Source: Candidatus Methylomirabilota bacterium
GTDB taxonomy: Bacteria; Methylomirabilota; Methylomirabilia; Rokubacteriales; CSP1-6
Assembly (NCBI GenBank): GCA_036001065.1
Contig: DASYUQ010000114.1
Coordinates: 1-32,075 of the forward strand
Length of the DNA stretch: 32,075 nucleotides
Direction: 5' to 3'
The translations under genes and the position numbers were made by a program. The number at the start of each line of letters is the position of its first letter. Positions within the stretch are counted from its first letter, which is position 1. Positions 6,353-14,128 of the stretch are shown here, piece after piece. Under the pieces are notes generated by a model. That model ran no database searches. It was not told the DNA's origin and saw only the letters and a program-made list of their open reading frames with translations.

Positions 6353-7656
6353 TGGCGACGGCGCCCCCCGAGGAGGGGCGGCACAGCCACAACCCGATCG
6401 TCCGGTACTTCAAGCTGCTCGGCCCCGGCCTCGTCACCGGCGCCTCCGACGACGACCCCAGCGGCATCACGACGTACTCGGTGGCCGGCGCGTCGCTCGG
6501 CCACGCCATGCTGTGGACGGCGATCGCGACATTCCCCTTGATGGCGGCGATCCAGCTCATCTGCGCCCGCATCGGGCTCGTCTCCGGCCAGGGACTCGCC
6601 GGCGCGCTCCGCCATCACTACCCGCGCTCGTTTCTCTATATGGCCTGCATCCTGCTGCTCGTGGCGAACGTGTTCAACATCAGCGCCGACCTGGGGGGCA
6701 TGGCCGACGCCGCGGAGGTGCTGACGGGAATCCCTGCGCTCCTCTTCGTCCCCGTCTTCGGCCTGTCGATGCTCGGGATCACCGTCTGGACGAGCTACAC
6801 GACCTTCGCCCGCTATCTCAAGTGGCTCACGGCGGCGCTGTTCGCCTACGTCGCGGCGGCCTTCCTCGCCCATCCCGACTGGACGTCCGCGCTGCTGGCG
6901 ACCGTCGTTCCCCGGATGAGCTTCGACAGCGCGTCGGTGACGACGCTGGTGGGCATCCTGGGCACGACCATCTCTCCCTATCTCTTCTTCTGGCAGGCCT
7001 CCCAGGAGGTGGAGGAGGAGCGGGCCCAGGGGCGCCGGACGCTCGCGCAGCGCCGCGGCGCCACCGAGCACGAGCTTCGCGACGCCCGCCTCGACGTGAC
7101 GACCGGGATGCTCTTCTCGAACGTCGCCATGTACTTCATCATGCTGGCCACGGCATCGACACTGCATCGCGCGGGGCTCCGCGAGATCGAATCGAGCCGG
7201 CAGGCGGCTGAAGCACTGCGGCCGCTGGCGGGCGACGCCGCCTATCTGCTCTATGCCCTCGGTCTCGTCGGCACGGGGCTCCTCGCCGTGCCCGTGCTCG
7301 CCGGCTCGGCGTCGTATGCGATTGCGGAGCTCTTTGGCTGGCGCTCGGGCCTCGATCTGCCTCCGCGGCGGGCCCGACGCTTCTATCTGGTGCTGGCGGG
7401 CGCGATCGTCGCCGGCATGCTGCTGGACGTGTTCCAGACGAATCCGGTGCGCATGCTGTTCCTCTCGGCCCTCCTCAACGGGCTGCTGGCGCCGCCACTG
7501 CTGGTCCTGGTCATGCTCGTCGGTAACAACCGCACCATCATGGGCGAGCACACCAACCCCTTCTGGCTGAACGTCTTCGGGTGGGCCGCAGCGGCGGTCA
7601 TGACGCTGGGCGCGATCGCCTTCCTGGTGACGTGGCTCGCCAGCGGCGGCGGTTAG
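6352..7656 (+). CDS. Nramp-related divalent metal transporter
   Basis: A 434-residue polytopic membrane protein with about 11 hydrophobic segments. The first carries GPGLVTGASDDDPSGI (about 24-39), the unwound TM1 metal-site region (DPGN in classical Nramp, DPSG here). The TM6 site, MPHN in Mn/Fe transporters, reads TISPYLFFWQASQEVEEE (about 206-223), so the metal-selecting Met-Pro-His is missing. Nramp-related proteins lacking that Met include Mg2+ carriers, so the substrate may not be Mn/Fe. The cytoplasmic loop after TM6 is charged (EEERAQGRRTLAQRRG). The start ATG overlaps the mini-ORF stop. Confidence 0.85.
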   Translation: MATAPPEEGRHSHNPIVRYFKLLGPGLVTGASDDDPSGITTYSVAGASLGHAMLWTAIATFPLMAAIQLICARIGLVSGQGLAGALRHHYPRSFLYMACILLLVANVFNISADLGGMADAAEVLTGIPALLFVPVFGLSMLGITVWTSYTTFARYLKWLTAALFAYVAAAFLAHPDWTSALLATVVPRMSFDSASVTTLVGILGTTISPYLFFWQASQEVEEERAQGRRTLAQRRGATEHELRDARLDVTTGMLFSNVAMYFIMLATASTLHRAGLREIESSRQAAEALRPLAGDAAYLLYALGLVGTGLLAVPVLAGSASYAIAELFGWRSGLDLPPRRARRFYLVLAGAIVAGMLLDVFQTNPVRMLFLSALLNGLLAPPLLVLVMLVGNNRTIMGEHTNPFWLNVFGWAAAAVMTLGAIAFLVTWLASGGG

Positions 7657-8156
7657 CCGGGCTCCGAGCCGTCCTCGGGCAGCGCCGCGTCGAGGATACG
7701 GGGCAGGCGGGTGACGGCCGAGAGGCCGTGGATGCCCGCCACCATCTCCCCCTTGAGGTCCACGACGACGGTGTAGGGCGTGCCCTTGAAGCCGAACTGG
7801 TTACCGATCGTGAGCCTGAGATCGAGGGCCACCGGGTACGTGACCTTCTGGGCGCGCACGAAGCGACGGGTGTCGGCGACGGTGTCCTGGACGTGCAGCG
7901 CCAGGAACTCGACGCCGCGCCGACGGTAGCGCTGGACCAGGCGCCCGAAGGCGGCCGACTCCCTCGCGCAGGGCTTGCAGTAGGAAGCCTGGAAGCGCAG
8001 GACGAGGACCTTCTTGCCCAGCAGGTCGCGCGAGTCGATTGTGCGCGCGGAGTCGAGCAGCTTCACCCGGAAGCCGGGCGCCGCCGGCGCGCCGTTGGCG
8101 GCGGTGGAGACGAGCGCGAGGAGACCCGCCAGGGCAGCCGGGAGTACGCCGCGCAC
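7653..8156 (-). CDS. TlpA/ResA-like exported thioredoxin-fold protein
   Basis: A 167-residue secreted thiol protein. The GTG start gives MRGVLPAALAGLLALVSTAANG, a Sec signal peptide, followed by an AhpC/TlpA fold: KKVLVLRFQASYCKPCARES contains the CxxC redox pair (YCKPC), then RGVEFLALHVQDT, and GTPYTVVVD carries the cis-Pro loop. It probably works in the periplasm as a disulfide reductase or in cytochrome/thiol maturation. Its last codons overlap the Nramp gene end tail to tail by 4 nt. It is divergent from the FAD/FeS gene with only 18 bp between starts. Confidence 0.85.
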   Translation of the reverse strand: MRGVLPAALAGLLALVSTAANGAPAAPGFRVKLLDSARTIDSRDLLGKKVLVLRFQASYCKPCARESAAFGRLVQRYRRRGVEFLALHVQDTVADTRRFVRAQKVTYPVALDLRLTIGNQFGFKGTPYTVVVDLKGEMVAGIHGLSAVTRLPRILDAALPEDGSEPG

Positions 8157-8161
8157 GCGCG

Positions 8162-8167
8162 TATAAT
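8162..8167 (+). promoter_or_regulatory. Consensus -10 TATAAT for the FAD/FeS gene, leaderless geometry
   Basis: A perfect TATAAT ends 7 nt before the GTG at 8175. Transcription would begin at or within a base or two of the start codon. No -35 match occurs at 17 nt spacing. The same AT island read on the other strand (TATTAT) lies about 6 nt before the TlpA-like GTG, so it could serve both divergent genes. Confidence 0.5.
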
Positions 8168-8174
8168 AAGCCCG

Positions 8175-11081
8175 GTGAACGACCTGGAGCACGAACTTCG
8201 CAAGGTCGTCGCGGGCGATGTCCGCTTCGACCCGGCGTCCCGTCTCCTCTACTCCACGGACGCGTCGATGTACCAGGTCGAGCCGATCGGCGTGGTGATT
8301 CCGCGCGATCGCGGCGACGTGCAGGCGACGATCGACGTCGCGAAGAAGAACGGCGTCGCCCTCCTGCCGCGCGGCGGGGGCACGTCGCTCACGGGGCAGA
8401 CGGTCAACCACGCCCTGGTCCTCGACTTCTCGCCGCACCTGAACCGGGTGGTGGAGGTGAACGCGGAGGAACTGTGGGCGCGCGTGGAGCCGGGCCTGGT
8501 CCAGGAGGAGCTGAACCATCACGTCCGCCCGCTGGGGCTCCTCTTCGGACCCGACACGTCCACCTCGAACCGGGCGACGCTGGGCGGGATGATCGGCAAC
8601 AACTCGGGGGGCTCGCACTCGATCGCCTACGGGCTGACGGTGGATCACGTCCTCGAGGTGACGGCGCTCCTGGCCGACGGCACCCGGGTCGTCTTCGGAG
8701 ACGTCACGCCCGAGGAGCTTCGCCGCCGGGGCGGGCGGCCCGGCCTCGAGGGGCAGATCTACCGCGAGGTCGCGCGGATCAGGGAGACCTACGCCGACGA
8801 GATCCGGGCCCGCTATCCCGCCTACTGGCGCCGGGTCGCCGGCTACAACCTCAACGAGTTGGTCGGAGCGTCCGTGAAGCCCGGCTCCTACGCCGGCGGG
8901 GGAAACGGCGCCCAGCGTCCCCTGAGCATGGCGCGGCTGATCGTCGGCTCGGAGGGTACGCTGGTCACCGTGCTCGAGGCCAAGATGCGCCTGGTGCGGC
9001 GCCCGCAGGCCACCGCGCTCGACGTCATCCACTACCGCGATCTCCAGGAGGCGCTCGAGTCCTCGCAGTCGATCCTGGAAACCGGCCCCTACGCCGTCGA
9101 GTTGACCGACAAGATGATCCTCGACCTGGCCTGGGGCAACCTCGAGCAGTCCCAGCGCATGGGCTTCGTCCAGGGCGATCCGGCGGCCATCCTCATCGTG
9201 GAGTACGCCGGGGAGACCGAGGGCGAGGTGCGGGCCCAGGTCGAGGCACTGGAGGCGCGGCGCCAGCGCGAGCGCATGGGCTACGCCTCGCACGTCGCCT
9301 ACGATCCCGCCGAGCAGGGGTCGATCTGGAAGCTCAGGAAGGCGGGGCTGGGGCTGCTGCTGGGCATGAAGGGCGACCGGAAGCCCATCGCCTTCGTCGA
9401 GGACACCGCCGTCGATCCCAAGCACCTGCCCGAGTTCGTCCCGCGCTTCCGGGAGATCTTCGCCAAGTACGACACCGACGGCGCCTACTACGGCCACTGC
9501 TCAGTGGGGTGTCTGCACATCCGCCCCGTCATCAACCTCAAGACGGCGCGGGGGCTGGAGCAGGTGCGGGCGATCGCCGACGAGATCACCGCCCTCGTCC
9601 TCGAGTTCGGCGGCACCATCTCCAGCGAGCACGGCGACGGGCGGGCCCGCAGCTCCTTCCTCGCGCGCATGTATGGCCCCCGGATCATGCAGGCCTTCCG
9701 GGAGGTCAAGGCCGCCTTCGATCCCGACAACCGCATGAACCCCGGCAACATCGTGGCCTCGCCCGGGATCACCGAGCACCTCCGCTACGGGCCGCAGTAC
9801 GCGACGCGGGAGCCGGCGACGCTGCTCGATTTCTCGGCGCAGGGGGGCTTGGCGGCGGCCGTGGAGATGTGCAACGGCGTGGGCGTCTGCCGCAAGACGC
9901 TGGAGGGCACGATGTGCCCCTCCTACATGGCCACCAGGGACGAGGAGCACTCGACGCGCGGCCGCGCCAACGCCCTGCGCGCCGTGCTCTCCGGGCACCT
10001 GCCGCCGGCGGAGTTCACGGGCCAGCGGCTCCACGAGATCATGGATCTCTGCCTGGAGTGCAAGGGCTGCAAGGCCGAGTGCCCGTCCAACGTGGACATG
10101 GCCAAGCTCAAGTACGAGTTCCTCTACCACTACCACCGCGCCCACGGTCTGCCCCTGCGCAACCGGCTCTTCGGTCACATCGCCCGCCTGAACGCGCTGG
10201 GGGCCAGGCTGCCGGCCCTCGTCAACTGGGCCTCGAGTCTCGCGCCCGGTCGCTTCCTGCTGGAGAAGCTGGCGGGCATCGATCGCCGCCGCCCGCTGCC
10301 GACGCTGGCGCCGGAGACGTTCACCGCCTGGTTCGCCCGCCATCGCGCGCCCGCCCGGGCGCCGCGCGGCGACGTCGTGCTCTTCCACGACACGTTCGTG
10401 ACCTACAACGTCCCCGAGATCGGCCGCGCCGCCGTGGAGCTCCTGGAGGCGGCCGGCTATCGGGTGCTCCTGGTCGACCGGAAGTGCTGCGGGCGGCCCC
10501 TCATCTCCAAGGGGCTGCTGGACCGGGCGCGCGAGCACGCGGCCTGGAACGTGGCCCGGCTGGCGCCCGAGGTGGCGCGCGGCGCCGCCGTGGTGGGGCT
10601 GGAGCCCTCGTGCCTCCTCACGCTGCGGGACGAGTCGGTCGATCTGCTGCGGACCGACGAGGCGCGCGCGGTGGCCCGCCAGAGCTTCCTGCTCGAGGAG
10701 TTCCTGCTCCGCGAGCGCCAGCGCGGCCTCCGGCTCGACTTCCGCGCCCCCGGCCGGAAGGCGCTGCTCCATGGCCACTGCCATCAGAAGGCGCTCGTCG
10801 GCACCGCGCCCACGGTGGCAGCGCTCCGGTGGGCGGGCTTCGAGGTGAGCGAGGTCGATTCCGGCTGTTGCGGGATGGCCGGATCGTTCGGCTTCGAGCG
10901 CGAGCACTACGAGATTTCTATATCGCTCGGCAACCGCCGCCTGGCCCCCGCCGTCACGGCGGCCTCGGCCGACACCGAGATCGTCGCCCCCGGGATGTCC
11001 TGCCGCCAGCAGATCGCCCATCTGGCTGGCCGGCGGGCGAAACACCCGGCCGAGGTGCTGCGCGAGGCGCTGGTCGGCTGA
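8175..11081 (+). CDS. FAD-linked oxidase/iron-sulfur fusion, D-2-hydroxyglutarate dehydrogenase type (YdiJ-like)
   Basis: A 968-residue fusion of a GlcD-type flavoprotein and a GlpC-type FeS/CCG protein. The PCMH-type FAD domain is at about 20-250 (PRGGGTSLTGQ near 66-76, GMIGNNSGGSHS near 140). The FAD-oxidase C domain follows, with HGDGRARSSFLARMYGP. Two ferredoxin-like clusters come next: CNGVGVC...TMCPS near 565 and CLECKGCKAECPS near 625-637. Two CCG half-domains contain CCGRPL (about 771) and CCGMAGSFG (about 897). This order is that of YdiJ-type D-2-hydroxyglutarate dehydrogenases and long D-lactate dehydrogenases, which pass electrons to the quinone pool or another carrier. The GTG 7 nt after TATAAT is taken as start. 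Substrate among 2-hydroxyacids is not determined. Confidence 0.88.
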   Translation: MNDLEHELRKVVAGDVRFDPASRLLYSTDASMYQVEPIGVVIPRDRGDVQATIDVAKKNGVALLPRGGGTSLTGQTVNHALVLDFSPHLNRVVEVNAEELWARVEPGLVQEELNHHVRPLGLLFGPDTSTSNRATLGGMIGNNSGGSHSIAYGLTVDHVLEVTALLADGTRVVFGDVTPEELRRRGGRPGLEGQIYREVARIRETYADEIRARYPAYWRRVAGYNLNELVGASVKPGSYAGGGNGAQRPLSMARLIVGSEGTLVTVLEAKMRLVRRPQATALDVIHYRDLQEALESSQSILETGPYAVELTDKMILDLAWGNLEQSQRMGFVQGDPAAILIVEYAGETEGEVRAQVEALEARRQRERMGYASHVAYDPAEQGSIWKLRKAGLGLLLGMKGDRKPIAFVEDTAVDPKHLPEFVPRFREIFAKYDTDGAYYGHCSVGCLHIRPVINLKTARGLEQVRAIADEITALVLEFGGTISSEHGDGRARSSFLARMYGPRIMQAFREVKAAFDPDNRMNPGNIVASPGITEHLRYGPQYATREPATLLDFSAQGGLAAAVEMCNGVGVCRKTLEGTMCPSYMATRDEEHSTRGRANALRAVLSGHLPPAEFTGQRLHEIMDLCLECKGCKAECPSNVDMAKLKYEFLYHYHRAHGLPLRNRLFGHIARLNALGARLPALVNWASSLAPGRFLLEKLAGIDRRRPLPTLAPETFTAWFARHRAPARAPRGDVVLFHDTFVTYNVPEIGRAAVELLEAAGYRVLLVDRKCCGRPLISKGLLDRAREHAAWNVARLAPEVARGAAVVGLEPSCLLTLRDESVDLLRTDEARAVARQSFLLEEFLLRERQRGLRLDFRAPGRKALLHGHCHQKALVGTAPTVAALRWAGFEVSEVDSGCCGMAGSFGFEREHYEISISLGNRRLAPAVTAASADTEIVAPGMSCRQQIAHLAGRRAKHPAEVLREALVG

Positions 11082-11129
11082 GGCGGCCCGGGGCCGGCAC
11101 CCGCGCCCGAACCGGGTGACTATCGCCCC

Positions 11130-11864
11130 GTGCTCGTGACGCTCTTCGCCGCCGGCGCGGTTCTGGTCTCCGCGTTCATCAAGGGAGCGATCGGGTTCGG
11201 GTTCCCGACCCTGGCCACCCCGCTGCTCACCCTCTTCACCGACGTGAAGACGGCGGTGGTGGTCCTGATCCTGCCCAACATCGTGATGGACGGGGTCCAG
11301 TTCGTGCGGCGCGGGGCGCCGCTGGCCACCGTCAGGCGGCTCGCCCTCCTGCTGGTCTTCGGGGCGGCGGGGACGGTGCTGGGCACCCGCCTGCTCGTGA
11401 CCCTATCGTCCCGGACGGTGATGCTCGTCCTCGGTTGCTTCATCCTGCTCTTCGTCGCGCTCAACGTGATGCGGGTCGCGCTGCGCGTCCCCGCGGGCTG
11501 GGAGCCCTGGCTGTCGCCGCCGACGGGGCTGCTGGCGGGGATCATCGGCGGCGTCACCAATGTGCCCGGTACGCCGCTGGTCATCTACTTCTACGCGCTC
11601 GGCATGGACAAGCACGAGTTCGTCCGCTCGGTGGCCTTCTCGTTCATCGTCTACAAGCTCGTACAGCTCGGCGCCGTGGCCTATTACGGCCTGCTGACGT
11701 GGCCGCTGCTGGGCGTCTCCCTGGCCCTGACGCTCGTGGGCCTGGCGGCCTTCGCGCTCGGCCTCGGGGTGCAGGACCGCCTGGAGCAAGCGACGTTCAA
11801 CCGCGCGGTCTTGATCTTCCTGGCCGGCCTGGGACTCTGGCTGACCGGGCGGGCGATCCTCTAG
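11130..11864 (+). CDS. TauE/SafE-family membrane permease
   Basis: A 244-residue membrane protein with about eight hydrophobic helices and the two half-repeats of the TauE/SafE family. The first is SAFIKGAIGFGFPTLATPLL near residues 14-33, the second is LAGIIGGVTNVPGTPLVIYF in the middle. Members export sulfite, sulfoacetate or related organic anions. The GTG start has no clear ribosome site. The TAG stop at 11862-11864 lies in a CTAG that borders an inverted-repeat element. Confidence 0.87.
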   Translation: MLVTLFAAGAVLVSAFIKGAIGFGFPTLATPLLTLFTDVKTAVVVLILPNIVMDGVQFVRRGAPLATVRRLALLLVFGAAGTVLGTRLLVTLSSRTVMLVLGCFILLFVALNVMRVALRVPAGWEPWLSPPTGLLAGIIGGVTNVPGTPLVIYFYALGMDKHEFVRSVAFSFIVYKLVQLGAVAYYGLLTWPLLGVSLALTLVGLAAFALGLGVQDRLEQATFNRAVLIFLAGLGLWLTGRAIL

Positions 11865-11950
11865 TGCCGTTCCAACTATTCGCGCCTAGGAAGGCACCGT
11901 GTACGTCGTTCGTGGACAGATTTAGTATCAACAAGTTGGAACGGCACTAG
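11861..11950 (+). mobile_element. 90-bp inverted-repeat element in a CTAG site (IS630-style MITE)
   Basis: Perfect 17-bp inverted repeats: CTAGTGCCGTTCCAACT (11861-11877) and its complement (11934-11950), separated by 56 bp. Both ends are CTAG. IS630-family elements insert into the TA of CTAG and duplicate TA, so the mobile part would be 11864-11947 and the empty site would read CTAG. The insertion keeps the permease stop codon TAG intact. The interior codes for nothing recognisable and is more AT-rich than its surroundings. No transposase is present, so it is non-autonomous. It may also fold as a 3' hairpin for the permease mRNA. Confidence 0.6.
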
Positions 11951-11998
11951 CGCGGCCCGGCCCCGGCGCTGGGTGTGTGTCGGAGTAACACCGTTCGC

Positions 11999-12065
11999 GC
12001 GCGGGCTTCGCCCGCGCAATTCTTCCCCGGGCGAGGTTTGGGAGGGGGCCGCCGAGGCCCCCTCC
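11999..12065 (+). repeat. Two-hairpin palindromic repeat, same family as the copies near cofC
   Basis: Hairpin 1: GCGCGGGC (11999-12006), loop TTC, GCCCGCGC (12010-12017). Hairpin 2: GGAGGGGGCC (12041-12050), loop GCCGA, GGCCCCCTCC (12056-12065). The two are joined by about 23 nt beginning CAATTCTTCCC. The complement of 19777-19843 has the same order, spacing and linker resemblance, so this is a dispersed extragenic repeat, here in the opposite orientation. It sits between two CTAG elements in a gene-free stretch from 11951 to 12266. Confidence 0.65.
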
Positions 12066-12072
12066 GACCGAA

Positions 12073-12270
12073 CTAGCCCCGATCCGAAATAAGCTCGCAG
12101 GTGAAAGCGGCACATGGCCGCGAACATGGGCGGTGTTCAGGAGATGGTTCGACCGCAGCCAGCGCCTCTATAGGAAGACGTGGGTGCGCACGTACCCACG
12201 CTGGCCACGGCCGCTACCGACGCCGCGTTTCCGCACATTCCTCGCCAAAAGAATTTCGGATCGGGGCTAG
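12073..12270 (+). mobile_element. 198-bp inverted-repeat element in a CTAG site (IS630-style MITE)
   Basis: Perfect 18-bp inverted repeats: CTAGCCCCGATCCGAAAT (12073-12090) and its complement (12253-12270). As with the 90-bp element, the outer four bases are CTAG, consistent with TA duplication on insertion. The terminal repeats resemble those of the first element (CCG-n-TCC-r-A core). No convincing reading frame is inside. Its right end supplies or preserves the TAG stop of the minus-strand gene that begins at 12755. Confidence 0.6.
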
Positions 12271-12755
12271 GCGCCGGCGAGCAGACCGAAGATGCGCCGG
12301 ACCAGCTCCTCGTGGTCCTCGACGTTGTTTCGGAAGATCCGGAGATCCTTGAACTGGTCGAGGTCGACGGTGCGGAACGGCTCGCCGGGCTTGAGGTCGC
12401 CGAACGAAATTGCCTGGAAGCACGAGCGGCCGGGCTCGGGGCGGTCGGTGACGAGGACGAAGTAGAGGGACGGCCACTGGCGGCGGGCGAGCAGGAAGAG
12501 CGAGCGCTGGCCCCGCTGATTCTCGACGGAGAGGAACTGGTCGATGGACGGGCGGTACTTCACCTCGACCAGCAGCTCGGGGCCGCTCCCGTTCTCACCG
12601 CTGAAGGCGGCGCGAAAGTCGGGGGAGAAATCCTCCCGCCCGAACCGCAGCGGCGTCTGCTGGCAGCGGTACGGCTCGACCTCGTAGCGGGCCCGCCGGA
12701 AGATCGACTCGACCAGCGCCGCGGCAATCCGGCTTTTGGCCTCCAGGAGATCCAT
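12267..12755 (-). CDS. PD-(D/E)xK nuclease-like protein
   Basis: A 162-residue soluble protein. It shows the PD-(D/E)xK arrangement: SPDF (Pro45-Asp46) in the first strand, then LLVEVKYRPS with Glu64-Val-Lys66. The C-terminal half is strands and helices ending in DHEELVRRIFGLLAGA. The fold is used by restriction-like nucleases, Holliday-junction resolvases and many uncharacterised proteins, so DNA cleavage is only inferred. It ends exactly at the CTAG bordering the 198-bp element. It sits alone in an accessory patch, and no methylase or helicase partner is adjacent. Confidence 0.68.
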   Translation of the reverse strand: MDLLEAKSRIAAALVESIFRRARYEVEPYRCQQTPLRFGREDFSPDFRAAFSGENGSGPELLVEVKYRPSIDQFLSVENQRGQRSLFLLARRQWPSLYFVLVTDRPEPGRSCFQAISFGDLKPGEPFRTVDLDQFKDLRIFRNNVEDHEELVRRIFGLLAGA

Positions 12756-12916
12756 CCCGCCTCCCCCTGCGACGAAGGCCAGTCTCGGACAGGGACCAAT
12801 TGAACGCCAGCATCATACGGCGCGCGCTCCGGCCGGTGTTGGAAAATCTTCCCCGTTTCGGGGGTCCGGGGGGAGGGTCGGCCGGGTGGTAGGATGCCCG
12901 GCGGGAGGAGCAGGCG

Positions 12917-13083
12917 ATGTCCAATGACACGCGGCAAGGACTGACACGGCGTGACCTGCTCCGGGTAGGGGGCGCCACCTTCGCGCTGGCCCCCGACGCG
13001 ACGCTGGCGCAGGCTGTCAAGACCGGCACCGAAGGCCTGATCGCCGGCGATTTCCAGGTGAAGATCGGCGACTACTCGATGCC
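12917..13083 (+). pseudogene. 5' remnant of a Tat-exported dienelactone hydrolase
   Basis: A good ribosome site (GGAGGAGCAGG) precedes an ATG that reads MSNDTRQGLTRRDLLRVGGA, a twin-arginine signal, then EGLIAGDFQVKIGDYSMPV. This matches the N-terminus of exported dienelactone hydrolase family proteins, which begin their mature domain with a similar strand. After about 55 residues the resemblance ends and the frame merely runs through the antisense of the HD-GYP gene. The alpha/beta-hydrolase domain with its catalytic Cys-His-Asp is absent. The breakpoint is near 13072-13083, where the HD-GYP gene ends, indicating a deletion or rearrangement. Confidence 0.6.
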
Positions 13084-14127
13084 GGTGCTCTTGCGGCGGA
13101 TCTCCTCGAGCACGGAGACCGGCATGCGCAGGAACGACTCCACCACGGCGGGGTCGAAGTGCGTGCCGGCGCAGCGCTTGATCTCGACCAGGGCGGCCTC
13201 GAACGGGATCGCCTTGGAATAGGGCCGGTCGAAGGTCATCGCGTCGAAAGCGTCGACGACGGAGAAGATGCGGGCGCCCAGGGGAATCTCTTCCTCCTGA
13301 AGTCCCTGCGGGTAACCGCTGCCGTCCCAGCGCTCGTGGTGGCAGTAGACGATCGGCAGCGCGCCCCGCAGGAAGGGGATCTTCTCGATGAGCCGCTTGC
13401 CGATCTCCGGATGACGCCGCATGATCACCCACTCCTCGCGGGTGAGGGGCCCCGGCTTGAGCAGGATGCTGTCGGGGATCCCGATCTTGCCAATGTCGTG
13501 CAGGAGGACGCCGTGGGCGAGGTCGGTCAGGTCGTGCTCGGGCATGCCGTGCTCGCGGGCCGTGGCGACCGCGTACCCGTGCACGCGCCGCGAGTGGGCC
13601 TCGGTGCCGACATCGCGAGAGTCCAGGGCGGCGCCCAGGGTCTCCAGCGTGGCCCGGTAGGTGTCCTGGAGCTGGCGGTACGCCGATTGTAGATTCCGAG
13701 TCGCCTCGTCCACCCGCCGCTCGAGCAGCTTCTGGTACTGCCGCCGCTCGATGAGGAGCTGCCGCCGTTCCAGGGCGCGCTCGGCCGCGATGAGCAGCTC
13801 GTCCACGTTGACGGGCTTCATGATGAAGTCGTAGGCGCCGAGCTTCAGGCTGTCGATGGCGGTCTTCACGTCGGGGGCGCCGGTGAGCACCATGACCGCG
13901 GCGTCCGGATCCATCTCGCGGATCGCGCCCAGCACGGCGACGCCGTCGAGGCCGGGCATCTTGAGATCCGTGACCGTGAGCGGCGGGTGGGAGGCGCGGA
14001 AGATGGCGAGGCCGGCGGCGCCGTCGGCGGCCAGCAGGCACCGATACCCGGCGGCCAGAAAGATCTGGTGGAGGACTTCGCGGACCTGGGTGTCGTCGTC
14101 GACGATCAGGACCTGTTTGGCGGCCAC
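13072..14127 (-). CDS. Response regulator with HD-GYP phosphodiesterase domain (RpfG-like)
   Basis: A 351-residue two-domain protein. The receiver domain (about 4-120) has the acidic pocket VDDD (9-12), phospho-acceptor Asp54 in TVTDLKMPG and the KP pair (103-104). A coiled segment (about 125-160) leads to an HD-GYP domain: LLHDIGKIGIPD with HD at 209-210, and HHERWDGSGYP with GYP at 270-272. HD-GYP enzymes hydrolyse c-di-GMP to pGpG/GMP; the metal ligands appear complete. Its ATG is 1 nt after the GGDEF gene stop, so the two form an operon that would synthesise and degrade c-di-GMP. The 3' end abuts the dienelactone hydrolase remnant. Confidence 0.92.
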   Translation of the reverse strand: MAAKQVLIVDDDTQVREVLHQIFLAAGYRCLLAADGAAGLAIFRASHPPLTVTDLKMPGLDGVAVLGAIREMDPDAAVMVLTGAPDVKTAIDSLKLGAYDFIMKPVNVDELLIAAERALERRQLLIERRQYQKLLERRVDEATRNLQSAYRQLQDTYRATLETLGAALDSRDVGTEAHSRRVHGYAVATAREHGMPEHDLTDLAHGVLLHDIGKIGIPDSILLKPGPLTREEWVIMRRHPEIGKRLIEKIPFLRGALPIVYCHHERWDGSGYPQGLQEEEIPLGARIFSVVDAFDAMTFDRPYSKAIPFEAALVEIKRCAGTHFDPAVVESFLRMPVSVLEEIRRKSTGIE

Positions 14128-14128
14128 G

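Noticed and set aside
9501-11045. 514-codon open frame on the minus strand opposite the FAD/FeS gene
   Set aside because: Shadow frame; the plus strand carries complete FAD, 4Fe-4S and CCG motifs.
12115-12262. Transposase fragment inside the 198-bp element
   Set aside because: Short Arg/Trp-rich translations occur in more than one frame, but none contains a recognisable transposase motif.
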